Positions 48,424-60,697 of a stretch of DNA of 64,000 bases are shown here, piece after piece (the stretch's first letter is position 1; the number at the start of each line of letters is the position of its first letter). The translations under genes were made by a program, and so were the position numbers. The notes under the pieces were generated by a model, which saw only the letters and a program-made list of their open reading frames with translations, was not told the origin of the DNA and did no database searches. The DNA lies in NCBI RefSeq assembly GCF_017654505.1, contig NC_054572.1, positions 3,346,914 to 3,410,913 on the forward strand, given 5' to 3'. The stretch is from Polyodon spathula (Eukaryota; Chordata; Actinopteri; Acipenseriformes; Polyodontidae).

Positions 48424-49768
48424 ATAAAGTATTTATAGAGGGCACTGAAGCTAAAGAGCTACCTCCCTGTTTTCATTTTCAGTACTAGAGTATGATGAGG
48501 CTACAGAAATAGAAGAGCTGTACTGGCCTGTAATTGGTGGGATGGCACCACAAGGGCCACCTAACAGTGAAAATGAGATAGGAACGTATGAGCACACAGT
48601 GAACTAATGGTGAAATAGCCTTGGTGTTATATGGGGTTTGTGCAGTCGAGTCCAAACAGCACGGTGTATACTTTAATGCAAGTGGCCAATGAAAGGGCTG
48701 AAGGCTGATTAAAACAGATGAGATAAACAAATGACATCATCAAAGCAACAGGTGTGCTGGTGCTGCTCTGCAACAGGTCACAAAGGACAGGGGAGAAGTG
48801 AGGCCCCTTGATTAATGACAGGACAAGGCAGTCACTGTACCATCACACTGCTTGATCGTTTAGAGGCAAGTAGAACTGAATGAGGTTAGCTGCAGCTAGT
48901 CGAAGAACAGCCTGCAGCTTGATCGTTTGGGGTTGATTAAAAAACAGCCCAACTAAATGGCCCAACTATGATAGAATATAGAATAATATCCAGTTTCCTG
49001 TTGTTTGTTTGCAGATTTACAGCTGATGAATTAGCAGGCATTACGAGTATGAGAGCTTCCCTTCTCCGCCAACACAACTAAATAATCCCTACCTGAACAC
49101 TAGCCCACTGTCTCCTGGTATTGTGGTGGGCAATGTTGTCTTTAAAGATGGAAGGAATCCAGACCACCATGCTCATTCAGCCCAAGGTTTCCAGGGGCAC
49201 CATCTAGACTGGAGTCCTGCATCTTCTCTGTTTTAATGATGCACAGAAGGGTATTTTTGCCCATAAACTGACCTAGTCTTCCATCTTCCGAAAATATACA
49301 GTTGTGTATCACAGCCATGATAAGAAATGTGTGCTTTCTAGACAACTCATTAAAATGGATTTGATATATGCTGCCTGCAGACCAGTGTAGCATCCTAACT
49401 AGGATACCTGGGAGTGATCCACAGACATTTAACATTTAAACTGTACAGATAAATAAATACATACATATATGCATTACAGCTGCTAGGGATCATTAGCAAT
49501 AGTCAGATGATTTGATTTAAGAAGTCAGTTCCTGGACTTTCACACAGATTACATCCTGCAAGTTACTTTTTTCACGATTTGATTTTAGAAGATAAATATT
49601 TTTCAGAGTTTTTCTCAGGCACTAGACGATTTGATTAACACAATCAAAGGCATGCAATTGACCTATAGTGCACACCCAACACCTCATTTCTGTGTGTTAA
49701 TTATGTACCGCTACATAGATAAATGTACACTGAAAAGCCAAAAGGAAGATATCAATCTGTGCTGCACA
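48421..49768. other. No gene seen
   Basis: Unique-looking sequence with frames of at most 97 codons and no motif. Confidence 0.5.
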
Positions 49769-49970
49769 TAAGAACATAAGAAAGCCTGCAAACTAGAGAA
49801 GGCCATTCGGCCCATCTTGCTCGTTTGGCTGTTAGTAGCTTATTGATCCCAGAATCTCATCAACCAGCTTTTTGAAAGATCCCAGGGTGTCAGCTTCAAC
49901 GACATAGATTCATTCTTCAATTTCATTATCTCCCATGTGGTATTTATAATGGACATTTTTATTGTCTTAT
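49769..49970 (-). mobile_element. CR1-type LINE copy with internal deletion
   Basis: The left 130 bp match the 3' tail of the CR1 element at 37433 onward (aagaacataagaaag, ccattcggcccatcttgctc, cagggtgtc-gcttcaac). The right 60 bp match that element near 38100-38150 (cttcaatttc, tatctcccat, tggtatttataatg). About 530 bp between these blocks are missing, while both junction sides remain in order. Confidence 0.85.
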
Positions 49971-50109
49971 GGGAGAGAAGCTGAATATTATGAATCACTT
50001 TGTGAGTTTATACTGATCAAGTGAGTCATACAACATTTCATTATTTTAGAATATGTTCTAAGCATTGAATAATACATCTGTAAATGTTATAAAGAATAAC
50101 AGAAACAAG
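49971..50109. other. Unique spacer
   Basis: Short unremarkable stretch between the LINE fragment and the AAT array. Confidence 0.4.
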
Positions 50110-50128
50110 GTAGGTAATAATAATAATA

Positions 50129-50192
<64 letters not shown>
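50110..50192. repeat. (AAT)n microsatellite
   Basis: About 27 AAT units with one early interruption. A shorter AAT run occurs at about 53672-53695. Confidence 0.97.
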
Positions 50193-50195
<3 letters not shown>

Positions 50196-52235
50196 TGGGT
50201 AATATTTTAAATATATCGCATTACACTATAATAAAACAATAATTACACATACTGGTGTGTATTTACAATGCAATTACTGTGTTATCATACATGCAATTAA
50301 AGTGATGCTGTATAACTAGATCCTTAAATTAAAAGGCGTCATTCCTTAAACTCTAAATGTGTGTCTGTTGCAATAAACTGTTAACTGTGATAACAGGTAG
50401 TAATCTATTACCAGAGTATCAACACTGAAACAAGAGCTGAATAACTTATGTGCATGTTAGTGTGGCGTATTCTTTAATGAGTTCTGTGTAATATCAGATG
50501 TAGTTACTGCAAACCTGATTGCCTGTCTGTCACAACCACTACAATAACTATTATTTGGTACAGGATTCAAAGTTAATGTCTATGTGCTTCAAATAAATAC
50601 TCACCACCAAACTGCCAAAATGGCTTGATTTATGGAAGTACAGTAGAATCTGTCATATCCGATTGAATTGGTTTCAGAGGTACATTGGATATGTGAAAAT
50701 ATTATATCTCAGAGGGAGTCAGTGTAGTACATTGTAGGTGCTGTATTACCGTTGGAGTGTTGTAGATGAACAATGTCAGGTATATCGATGTGTCTAAAAC
50801 ACCAAAGTATGGGACTGTACTTGTACTGACAAAGAAAATACATCAAAATGATTACAAAATGAAGCATTTGCAAAGCAGCATTCCAAATACAGTTCCTACT
50901 GTGCTTTCCGGGGTCCATGCCAAAGTCATCCAACAGCTTTCTTTTGCACCATGAGCACGTGTTAATGCAAGACAAAAATGGTGTTTAAAAAAACAGCATG
51001 CGCACAAACACAAACTGCCTTTGGAGGTCAGGGAAAATCCTGTTTCAGCTTTTAAATGCACAGTAACTAGAATACAGTCTCTGTCTTCTTTCTTGTTTTC
51101 TTCTATTCAGCGTGGTTAAACTGGGCAGCTTGTTTTACGTGAAGTGACAGCATGTAAAAAGTGAAATTCCCAAATGCATCTTTATTTTTTTTTTATCTCT
51201 AACTCAATCCATTCTGTCTGAGAGCTGAATTTACTGTGTTAGACCAGTAACAAAAAGTGCATTGATCAGATTCCATCTGTACTGTTCAGTTGGTAGCAGT
51301 AGCATGTGCAAATGACACATGCCAGAGAGTTGGATATGGTTGGATAGGTTGCAAAAAGAACACATGGATCAAATAGCCAGAGTGGGCCAAGCTAACCATA
51401 AAAGTTATAAATAAGTAAGTGTATCCTACACTTTGGGGAGTGCTGTACCTTGCACAGTAATGCCTGTTTGCACGTGGGTAAAATGAATGCGTGTTAATGT
51501 TGCAGACACCTGTCAGCTTTAGTGGTAATAGTCCCAGAGGATTGGATATTAGAAGTATATAAAAAGGGTAGACATTGTTTTTGTTCAAACAAACCACTTG
51601 ACCGGTTTTGTATAATTGTGCTATTGTGTCTTCGCAAAAGCTGTAACACTTAACATATATGTGCAAATGGTAAAAAGAGAGATGCACAGCAATTGACTAA
51701 AAATTAAACACACTGATTCATAACCCATGCAAAATATTCTTGATGTGTTAATGAGAACATTGAAACCGGTTAGGTTTGAGAAGTTATAATGTATTTTATT
51801 TTGCTATTGTCCATTGCACACTTATCATGTAATTGCAGATTGGCTTTTAAAATGTGAAATACCAACAGTACCACCTTACTTTAAACCATTGACTTTCGTG
51901 TGTGTGTGTGTGTGTGTTTTATTTAAATGTATTATTACTGCTATGACTAACTGTGCAGTTTCTGAGTGGGTCAGTTTCATTCCTCGTTGACATGGATCTG
52001 TTGCTTTATATGAATGTAGTGTACAATATTCGATAACAAACATTCCCATCTACTGTTGCACCTTGCGTATCAAAGCTGTAATAAGTGAGAGTGAATCTTA
52101 TCTGTTTTACTGTATGGAATAGATCTGGTGTGCAATGACCTTAAAGAGTAAGCAGTGGCATTCTGAAAAATATAACGTTTCATGTCCGCAGATGTTGCTA
52201 CAGCTGTTACATACCTGTCCTTTTTCTTTTAATTG
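50193..52235. other. No gene seen; short (GT)n at 51899-51917
   Basis: Unique-looking sequence. The 133-codon minus frame at 51286-51687 shows no recognisable domain. Confidence 0.5.
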
Positions 52236-52410
52236 TTTTCAAAATGTCCGCTCTAGTGCACTGATTGTGTAAGAATTATGCCCACATTGTCAAAAAGCTA
52301 ACACAGCAATAACAATTCCATGATGTGGTATGGAACAGAAAAGCCTTTTTCTGCAGTCATTTAGAGGACAGAGCTCAAACTCCAGTGCACTACAGCGGAC
52401 ATTTTGAAAA
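52236..52410. repeat. 28-bp inverted repeat element
   Basis: Arms at 52236-52263 and 52383-52410 are reverse complements at 27 of 28 positions and enclose about 119 bp. The compact layout suggests a small MITE or a fold-back element. No target duplication was identified. Confidence 0.85.
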
Positions 52411-52915
52411 GAGCTTTGAAACAGGCTTTAAAATTGTAAGTGTAAAAAGTTGTCAGGATGTTAACAATGAAATACTTATAATACTTATTAGTTTGGTTGG
52501 TCCCTACACCTCTCCTCTACTGCCTCACAGAATGACCATGGCTCCATCTTCACCAGGTAGTTTATCTCTCTGCACGCTCCTGAGTTCAATACTGGGGTCT
52601 TTTCAAACGATCTAAATGTTGCAGATCTTATTACTGCAGCTGTCTGATCTGGCAATGCTACTGGGTGCTCTATGGTGTTTTTACATGACTTTAAAAACTA
52701 AAGTGCACTAAAGAGACTCACTTGCATGCCCAGTTAGAGATGTTCCTGTGTTAATAATTTCATGATTTAAAGGGAGGCTGTATTTAGATGTGCCATGTTT
52801 TATATGCATAGGCCCCAGCGACAGAGCCGGCTGTTCAGAGGCATCTATTTGCGATAAGAAGAGGGATCACTGGCACTCCTTGAAGCCAGGCATGGAATGC
52901 AGATCATCAATTAGG
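52411..52915. other. No gene seen
   Basis: Unique-looking sequence between two inverted-repeat elements. The 96-codon plus frame at 52325-52615 overlaps an inverted-repeat arm and has no motif. Confidence 0.5.
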
Positions 52916-53155
52916 CAGTGGTACTCAACTCCAGTCCTTGCAGAACCTTCACAGTCCAGGTTTTTGTTTCGACCAGGATCTAAATATTTGTTTTAAGTAT
53001 GTATTGCTTTTACACCAGCTCACTCAAGTTTAATCTTTGAAATTGTCTGGAATGACAGTTATCACAATTCGTACAGTTGTATGATAAAATATGAAAAAAA
53101 AAAATGGTTGAAACAAAAAACCTCTAAAGAACCAGAGGACTGGAGTTGAGAACTG
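52916..53155. mobile_element. hAT-type MITE
   Basis: About 240 bp. The left end CAGTGGTACTCAACTCCAGT and the right end (complement) CAGTTCTCAACTCCAGTCCT belong to long imperfect inverted repeats of roughly 55 bp. These continue inward to a shared gtttttgtttc-aacca. CAGTGGT-CTCAAC is the classic hAT start. No coding capacity. The 8-bp target duplication was not clear. Confidence 0.75.
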
Positions 53156-53174
53156 AATGAGACTGATTGAAGCT

Positions 53175-53281
53175 GGTTTGACAGACCCTGATTAGCACTA
53201 ATCTTGGACTACCTTACCTAAGAAAACATTAGATAGTCCAAGATAGGGGTGTAGTGCTAATAGGGGTCTGTGAAATCAACC
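53175..53281. mobile_element. Small palindromic MITE
   Basis: About 107 bp. Outer arms (cagaccctgattagcacta on the left, complement of tagtgctaataggggtctg on the right) match at 17 of 19 positions. Inner arms atcttggacta (53201-53211) and tagtccaagat (53234-53244) pair perfectly. The whole unit folds on itself. The class is not certain. Confidence 0.75.
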
Positions 53282-55846
53282 AATTGGCTCCAGGCTTACT
53301 ATATAAAGAAGCTGAAACACAGGCAGTGTGAGACTGTCAGGAATCCAGCAAGGACTCCTGTGCTGACAGGAGCTGTCCACTTTGCACTGGTGCTGAAACT
53401 CAAGCTGCAACAGTGTCCTGGTTAAGTTCATTTCTTTGGCTATAAGGAACATGATTTCCTTTTTTAAAAAGTGTTTTTAAACCTCTGCCAAGATGACTCC
53501 CAATGCATAGTAGTTTGATTCATTCTGTGTTTTACAGTGAGTTTAAAAATATCAGGTGGCAAGCTCAAGGTGTGTTTAATTAACCTGGAATGGATCAAAC
53601 TGCTATGCAATGGGGAGTCTTACTGCAATAAATGGTCCTGGCAATAAACCTGTTTACTACCACAGATTTAAAAATAATAATAATAATAATAATAATTTCC
53701 CCATTTCAAAACAATAAGCCAGCCTGTTCTTGATTGTATTTTGTAAATGTCTATTTATTAAAGTTATAACTTTACTGGACAGCACATCACAGCTGCTGAC
53801 TCTGGACACATGTTAAATGTAATGAATATAGATAAAGGTAACTGCAATTGGCATTAATGGTACAACACGTAAAACTTGAGTTATCCCTATTTACAGGTTT
53901 GGACTATTTATTTTAAGTACCTTAACAATAAAGCACCCCCCCCACCCCTTCCCAAGTGCAGAAACCAAAAATATCTGTGTGAGTGCTCTTTGTAGTTTTC
54001 TACCTGTTGTTGACTGAAATGGAAACAAAACATGACACCTTTCACTCTCTGTGACTGATTGCTCTATGATCACGCAGAGTTTCACTCTCTATACTGGGAA
54101 AGGGATGAAAGGCAGGTTTGACAAACAGCAGCGACACATGTAACAATTCAGGGTGCATTTATAGAGCATTCACACACCAGCGACAGCACAGGATAGAACG
54201 GTTTAGGAATGCAACCTTGGTATCTTGGATATAGTTTAGGATATTGTTTCATGAACACTGCCGTCAGTATGTCTTATGACTTCACTGCTTCTTGCCACTT
54301 ACATTTTACTGAATGGGTGATCACAAGATCTTAGTTCTAGTTAAAAAAAAAAAAAACACATACATTAGATGAATTCTTTTGAAATGGATTCAGTTTTTTT
54401 TTTTAATATATAACAACACCACGGTTTTGCTGGGAGTTTTCTAAAAAGTAGCCTCAATGTAAAGGCTAATTACTAATCTTACTCTTTAATTGTTTTGTTT
54501 GAAAATAATAATGCCTCACTAACCCTTAACAAAGCACTTTGTATGTAAACAGACCATCATTCTCATGTCTTCATGTTCCTTTCCAGTTTTAAACAAAGCA
54601 TGTACAATATCTTTAAAAAGCATCAAACCTTCTTTGAAAAGGAAGATATAGAAAACATATAGCAGTTGTTTTATTGTCCAGATAAATATTAGGAATGTGT
54701 AGTACATGATCAATACACCACTGAAATTATGCTGATGAACTATGAACTCTTAATTTCCTTTCTCTTTGATGCTTTTACTGATTAAAATTGGATCCTTCAA
54801 GATGAAACTCACATTGATTGTTATTTTTAATGTATATATATATATATATATATATAAAAAAAACATGTCTTTATTTAAATAGACTAATGTCATGGTTTTA
54901 ATGGAATCAAAATGGAGAGAAGACCTTGTTGACTGTAAAACTTCAGGGTGCCTATTATCTGCATGCTAACGTCAGACAAAGATTGACTGTAATAAGCTCA
55001 CAGACTAATTTACATTCGCTTGACAAATCAATTTGAATCTCTTGACAGGTTAACGTGCCTTTTGGGAAACTTCTCTCCAAAATGATCCTTTTCTCGTCCG
55101 CTCTCCCTCTCACTCTTTTAGCACTTCTCTGTGTCACTCATCTCAGGTAATTGCATTGCATTACTTTCAACTTTAAATGGCTCCCGTTCTGCACATGTTT
55201 CTATCACAATGACTTTCCTGTTGACATCATTAGCCAGCTGAACAGGTTTAAATGGGTTATTTTTAGGCTGGACTTCATTGGAACAGCTGCACACTTACTG
55301 GTCGGTGCCATTGCTGCTCATACAAAGTGCTTTTGAAAACATACGCAGCTCATTCCATTACTGTCATCAGACTCAGAATAACATTTCCATCAAGTGAATT
55401 TTACTGGAATAATTGGACAACAAATTCTAATAAGATTTTGTGATCCCCTGGATTTTATACTGCATTTTTACAGCACATAACAGTATTGAGTGTATATAAT
55501 TAGAGATGTTGTGAGACTGATAACACTTTAAATTGCAGATCCAGTATAAATAATTGTTAACAGATATTTAAACGTGCTACAGGTGATGCTAGAACAATGA
55601 GAAACGACAAGCGATAGCAATGTGGTGTTTATAACTAAGGCAAACAAAAACCTTGCAATTCATGTAGTGTGTCACTAAAATGACTGTGGAACAAACTGCT
55701 GTTATACAGTATAAGTCATCAGTTTTAATGACAACCTCATATATAGTAACTGACGGATCATTAACAGGATTCTTGCAATGTTGTCTTTTTTGTTTGTTTG
55801 TTTTTTAACACCAATTGAAAAAAAAATGTTTGGAAATTTCACAACA
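53282..55846. other. No gene seen
   Basis: Unique-looking sequence with short TA (about 54832-54856) and AAT (53672-53695) runs. Frames are at most 65 codons. Confidence 0.5.
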
Positions 55847-56140
55847 GCTCTGTGTACCACAGACCAGCATTGCATCTGTGGAGTGAAAGCTGTGTGTACC
55901 ACAGACCAGAATTGCATCTGTAGAGTGAAAGCTGTGTGTACCACAGACCAGCATTGCATCTGTGGAGTGAAAGCTCTGTGTACCACAGACCAGCATTGCA
56001 TCTGTGGAGTGAAAGCTGTGTGTACCACAGACCAGCATTGCATCTGTGGAGTGAAAGCTCTGTGTACCACAGACCAGCATTGCATCTGTGGAGTGAAAGC
56101 TGTGTGTACCACAGACCAGCATTGCATCTGTGGAGTGAAA
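55847..56140. repeat. 42-bp minisatellite, 7 copies
   Basis: Units of exactly 42 bp start at 55847, 55889, 55931, 55973, 56015, 56057 and 56099. Most are identical apart from gctctg/gctgtg; the second copy also differs at two bases. As 42 is a multiple of three and the unit lacks stops in several phases, long repeated frames appear on both strands. None has a start or context that supports a gene. Confidence 0.97.
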
Positions 56141-57782
56141 GCTGTGACACTCCAATGCCACAACAATGGTTATAATAATCACTATGGTACCTCTGTCTCA
56201 TCGGTTCTAAAGTATACATCAATTAAAAAATCCTTTCATTTCTGTCGTGTACGGTCTAGCTGTGGTGTGCAAATCACCAGAACAGATGTGCTCCAGCTTG
56301 TTAATGTGCAATGACAGTTGTTGGTTCCCTGAACATACACAATTTCACTGCACCCTTGTAATCACCTGGAAACCAGGGATATTTTGTAATAAAAACTGCC
56401 ACAGTGTTTTTTCTTCTTTCTTTTCTTTCTTCTTTCCAGAACAAAACCACAGACTTAAAAGACCCCCGAACAAAAAATCTTAAGCAGCGCACCCTAGCTC
56501 AATACTGTGCACTAGCTTAAAATAAAACCACGACACCTCAGTGCAACACAGAGGCCACATAAGACCTAAGTTATACACTGAAACTGACTTTGCTGTCCCA
56601 TTAACTAGTATTTGTAGGGGTCTTGCAGAGTCTTTCTCCTTTATGAATGTTGTCTCGTTGCAATCCATCACGGAGACTCCTGACAGCTGCGTGCGATTTT
56701 GAAATGTGACGACCGTCTCTTAAACAGGGGGTTTAGATGAGTCTTCATTACAAGGTGTCTGTAAACAACTGTAATATCTGCCGGGAACCCTCCTCCCATC
56801 CCAGCAGTGTAGCAGGTCTCAAATGGGAAAGTTTATTTGCATTTATTTATTCATTTGAGTTTTTCTGGCGGTCATTTTTTTTTAAACCCCTGCCCTAGTT
56901 TTACAGGTTATCTTATCACCTACAATAGCACTGACATCATGAAACTAGTGTGTACGTGCACATGTTTGTTTTGAATACCCTGATGATATAATGTGGGGGG
57001 GGGGGGGGGGGCATTGTGAATGAATACAACGATGGTAAAGGGCCTCCAGGCCTCCATGCCTGTATGAAGCAGTTTTGTTATAATTGTTCTCTGTTCCTGT
57101 GCGGTTCAATTCTTCAGGGTAATTAAAGCTGTTCTAATTCCCAGTATCTGTGTCCCCATATTGCAAGGAATATTAACTGAGCCAGTCTGTGGTGCTTATA
57201 TCCCTGTGCTGTTAATATCACATATATTCAATTAGAAATATGACAAGCTTACTAAAGGATGCCACTCTTCTAAATGGCAATTCTTTCACTTTGGTCATGT
57301 GTCATTATTTTGAAATAAAACTGTGAATATACGTCTGTAGCTATAATTTCTTTTTGAAACACAAAACTTAACAAAAGTGTATAAAGCACATCCTCTGAAT
57401 CTGACACAGATGCTTGCCTCAAAGCCCTGATGTAAATCAAGTCTTTCTAATCCGGGTTATTTTAGTTTTTTTTTCCCCTGTGTAAAGTCTGCAGCCAAAA
57501 AAAGAAAAAAAAAAAAAGAAGCCGTGGCCAATATCGTTGGGAGTCTGCTGGCAGTTGAGGCTTTGGGAAGTGTTTGCCTAGGAATTATAGTCTAAATGCC
57601 GCAGCAGCAACGGCTTTAGCTCAATGTGACATGAATGTAACCAAGTGACAGTCAACAGATGGTGCTCTCCACTGTAGTGGATTGGAATTGAGGTACTGGA
57701 GACGAGATGCTGCCTGGTAATGATGGCTTCTTTTCTATGGCTGTCAGGAAACCTGTGAACACAGGAGAGAAGAGCATGCACA
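56141..57782. other. No gene seen; poly-G at 56996-57011
   Basis: Unique-looking sequence with a 16-base G run and a short purine run near 57497-57520. Frames are at most 80 codons. Confidence 0.5.
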
Positions 57783-57980
57783 TTAGCAGGGTTCCTTACA
57801 CCCTCCACCCCCACTGACAAGAGAGAATTAAATTAGCAGGGTTCCTTACACCCTCCACCCCCACTGACAAGAGAGAATCAAATTAGAAGGGTTCCTTAGA
57901 CCCTCCACCCCCACTGACAAGAGAGAATCAAATTAGCAGGGTTCCTTACACCCTCCACCCCCACTGACAACAGAGAAGCA
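57783..57980. repeat. 50-bp minisatellite, 4 copies
   Basis: Units start at 57783, 57833, 57883 and 57933. Each begins ttag-agggttccttac and contains ccctccacccccactgacaa. Differences between copies are few. Confidence 0.96.
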
Positions 57981-58617
57981 AAGATGCTTCTTGAAGCCGT
58001 CGCAGTTATGCAGTGCCTAAATGGATTTTTAAGTGACTACCTGCGAAAGCCTGAAAACAAATGCAAGTAATGTAACTACATTAAAGTCACAATCGTCAGC
58101 GTTGGTAAAATAAATATTGTTCAACTGAGCTGAATGGACTGTCAAGAGTGGGAGGAATGTGCAATAATATTTAAAAAAAAAGACAGCCAAATAGTTCACG
58201 TCACTGGTACAGAGTTTTTATATTTCCTTCCACCCAATACCTCACAACATTTTTGTATATTCTTTGTATTCCACATTTTATACAGATTTCATTAATTTAT
58301 TTTGTCTTAACTGTGCTTTGGTTTGATATGAAAGCATAATGTGCGGGAGTGAATTGTACAGTGGTGACTCACTGAAAACAATTCAGAACCAATTAGTGCT
58401 TTCCTCCAGGTGTGATTTGAATTAGTCACGATACCTTAAAAAATATAGTGTAGCCACTCAGTCCAGTAGATACACGCTTATTTTTCATGTGTTTGTATTA
58501 ATGTTAAACAGAATATAATGAACTGAATGTAAACACTTAAATACTTATTGTGTGTGTTGCATTGTCAGGACTGTTTTTAATGAGAAAGCGAATTCTTTAG
58601 TGCGATTCACAGTACTA
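57981..58617. other. No gene seen
   Basis: Unique-looking AT-rich sequence. Confidence 0.5.
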
Positions 58618-58622
58618 GCCCT

Positions 58623-59269
58623 TGTGACAGAAATACAATGATTCTTGGTTATAAATCTCCCTCCCGACCTGTGAGGGCGCTAAGCAGTGAGAACAGAGTT
58701 CCCTGGATGGGCTGGCCTGACAGTTCTTTCCCAGGGTTCAAGGGAAGTCAGCCAGCTAGAAAGGGGATGGGACTCCATTGCAATAACGCATTGACCTGGA
58801 AGGGAAAAGACATGGCAGCTGCAGATTGGAGAGGCGGTTGCACTCGTTTACCAAGGGGTCATGTGTGACAGCATAAAAGGGGACAGAGAATCTCAATCTG
58901 TTCCTTCACTTTGGTTATGAGAAATAACCCGAAAGGACCCGCGCAGTATGAGATAACGTATTTTGAGTGTATGTTTTGCCTTGTATATAATTGTTGCTTG
59001 TTGTATTAGAAGATGGCTAACATGTTCTGGAGCTGTCGCCAAGGGCCAGCACAAAACCCTGAACAGCAGGGATACCTGTGTTTATTATATGGGACTGCAA
59101 ACCCGTTATTATTTACCCTGTGCAATACACATTACTGTGCATTGCTGGGGATCCTTATTTGTTCACCAGACCTGGATTGTATTAATAAAAGCACTTTTCT
59201 ACCTGCTCTGTTCATTGCGCACTGCATCACTCCTGCACTGGTACACAATCAACCAACCACTTTGTCACA
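58623..59269 (+). mobile_element. Solo LTR
   Basis: It runs from TGTGACAGAA to TTTGTCACA, 647 bp, with TGTGACA/TGTCACA as 7-bp inverted termini. The flanks gccct (58618-58622) and gtcct (59270-59274) agree at four of five positions and fit an aged 5-bp target duplication. A TATA-like CATAAAAGGGG lies at about 58872-58882, and AATAAA at about 59184-59189. It shares motif order with the solo LTR at 26276-26992 but lies on the opposite strand. There are no internal genes; the 145-codon frame over it is incidental. Confidence 0.85.
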
Positions 59270-59280
59270 GTCCTTTAATA

Positions 59281-59303
59281 CAGGGGTTTCCAAACTGGGG
59301 TAG
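59281..59303 (+). mobile_element. hAT-like left end (single)
   Basis: caggggtttccaaactgggg matches the pattern of hAT-family termini and begins 11 bases after the solo LTR. No opposite end was found. A 19-base poly-T run lies at about 59434-59452. Confidence 0.35.
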
Positions 59304-59978
59304 ATTAATCGGTGCACATTTTAATAAAGGTTTCAATCTTATAGTGGCTTTCCTGCATAGTAATACTGAAAAAAATCTAAAAAAAATAAAAAATAAATAA
59401 TAAGCCCAATGGGAATTTGGGCTTTTCAAAAGCATTTTTTTTTTTTTTTTTTAGTAAATGTAACACATTTTCAGAGAACACCCGCACTTTTGGGACACTG
59501 TGAGTCACATACCTGACGACATGACACAGAGGAGTGAAATGAGTTTCCATTGTCTTAATCCACCATTACAGGTACTGCCATGTACTTGGCTTCCAGTGCT
59601 TCTACTTTTATCCGTTCTGAATCTTGTTAGCGGTACCCAAGAAAACTGTGGCTATTGACAAGTGATTGCTTAACCTGCTGTCATAATCAAAAATCAGAGA
59701 AAGTAATTCCACAAAATTACCTCTATTTGAGGAATTATTGCCTTCATTGTACCCTCTGAATGCTAGTTATTGATTTCCAAAGTAAAGAACAGAATCAATC
59801 AAGCGTTTAAGAACCTTAAGATTTTCTCTTACTTGCTCATTGTGATGTATTGTATCCCTACGCTTCTGCTCATCCAGTTGAACATCTATCCGGGTTTGTC
59901 CAGTTGTTCTGAGTGTTACAGTGGCTTGCGAGTGACTTTGGGAATGCTTGTGTTTTTGTGCTGCCTTCAATACACATC
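59304..59978. other. No gene seen
   Basis: Unique-looking sequence. At about 59402-59427 aagcccaatgggaatttgggctt forms a short hairpin. Confidence 0.5.
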
Positions 59979-60310
59979 TGTGACCAGGCTGGCTGGTGAT
60001 GATGTCAGACCAGGAAAAGAATGGACACGGAATGTGAAGTGAATTGCGCGGTTGCGCCGGTTTATTATAAATGGACAAAATAAAAGGTTTAAACACAAAA
60101 TACTTGAACACAAAACAAAACAGCACGCTGGCCAAACAAACAGACAAACAAACAGTGGACGAAACAAACAAATAAGTATCATGCTGGTCTGCCAGCAAGC
60201 TTCTTTTATGCAGCTGTACCGAGACTTGATTGCTAATCAATCATTCAATTGGAATCTCGGTACATCTGCACGTGAACTAATTGTGCTCCCCATATGTGTA
60301 CTGTATTCAT
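59979..60310 (-). mobile_element. LTR-like repeat, subfamily shared with 24.6 kb
   Basis: On the minus strand it ends ...TGGTCACA at 59979. CATAAAAG lies at 60203-60210 and AATAAA near 60060. Arms at 60215-60224 and 60255-60264 form a perfect 10-bp inverted repeat with a 30-base loop, 4 bases upstream of the TATA-like box. Similarity to 24785-24860 is strong over the hairpin. The upstream end is uncertain. The 157-codon frame across it is not supported. Confidence 0.55.
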
Positions 60311-60697
60311 AATGGGTCAATTGCAATGTATTGAATTTAGTATGGAGCTGGGAACTCAACAGAATTCTAGCTGATATGGTACTATCTAAAGATCATCTCC
60401 ATTTATCTGTTTTGATGCCAATTGTGATGTAAAAATGCACACTGCTGACTTGGGGATCAATTGATCCCAAACTTTAGCACAGACCTTGGGTTAAACTCAT
60501 CATTCCCTTCCTTTTTGGGAGTGTCAGTGCGTGGAAGAGGGGGTGGATTGAATCATTCTGTACTTCTTCTATATTCCCTCCTGCTTGTAAAGAAGAACTT
60601 TTATCAGTGTTTTCCTCACAATATTTATTGTATTTTAATAAACCTTAGTAAATTATAGCCAGTACTATTTTCAAAATACATTCATTCTAAAACTAAA
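60311..60697. other. No gene seen
   Basis: Unique-looking sequence. Confidence 0.5.

Noticed and set aside
55702..56314. Overlapping frames of up to 178 codons with a repeated 14-residue peptide
   Set aside because: The 42-bp unit is a multiple of three and lacks stops in several phases, so such frames follow automatically. No coding context was found.
58963..59400. 145-codon plus frame
   Set aside because: It lies mostly within the solo LTR and runs past its end. No homologous motif is seen.
59767..60240. 157-codon minus frame beginning MISNQVSVQLHK
   Set aside because: The same start occurs in the frame at 24552-24824 because both lie in the shared LTR-like hairpin region. It is not a gene.
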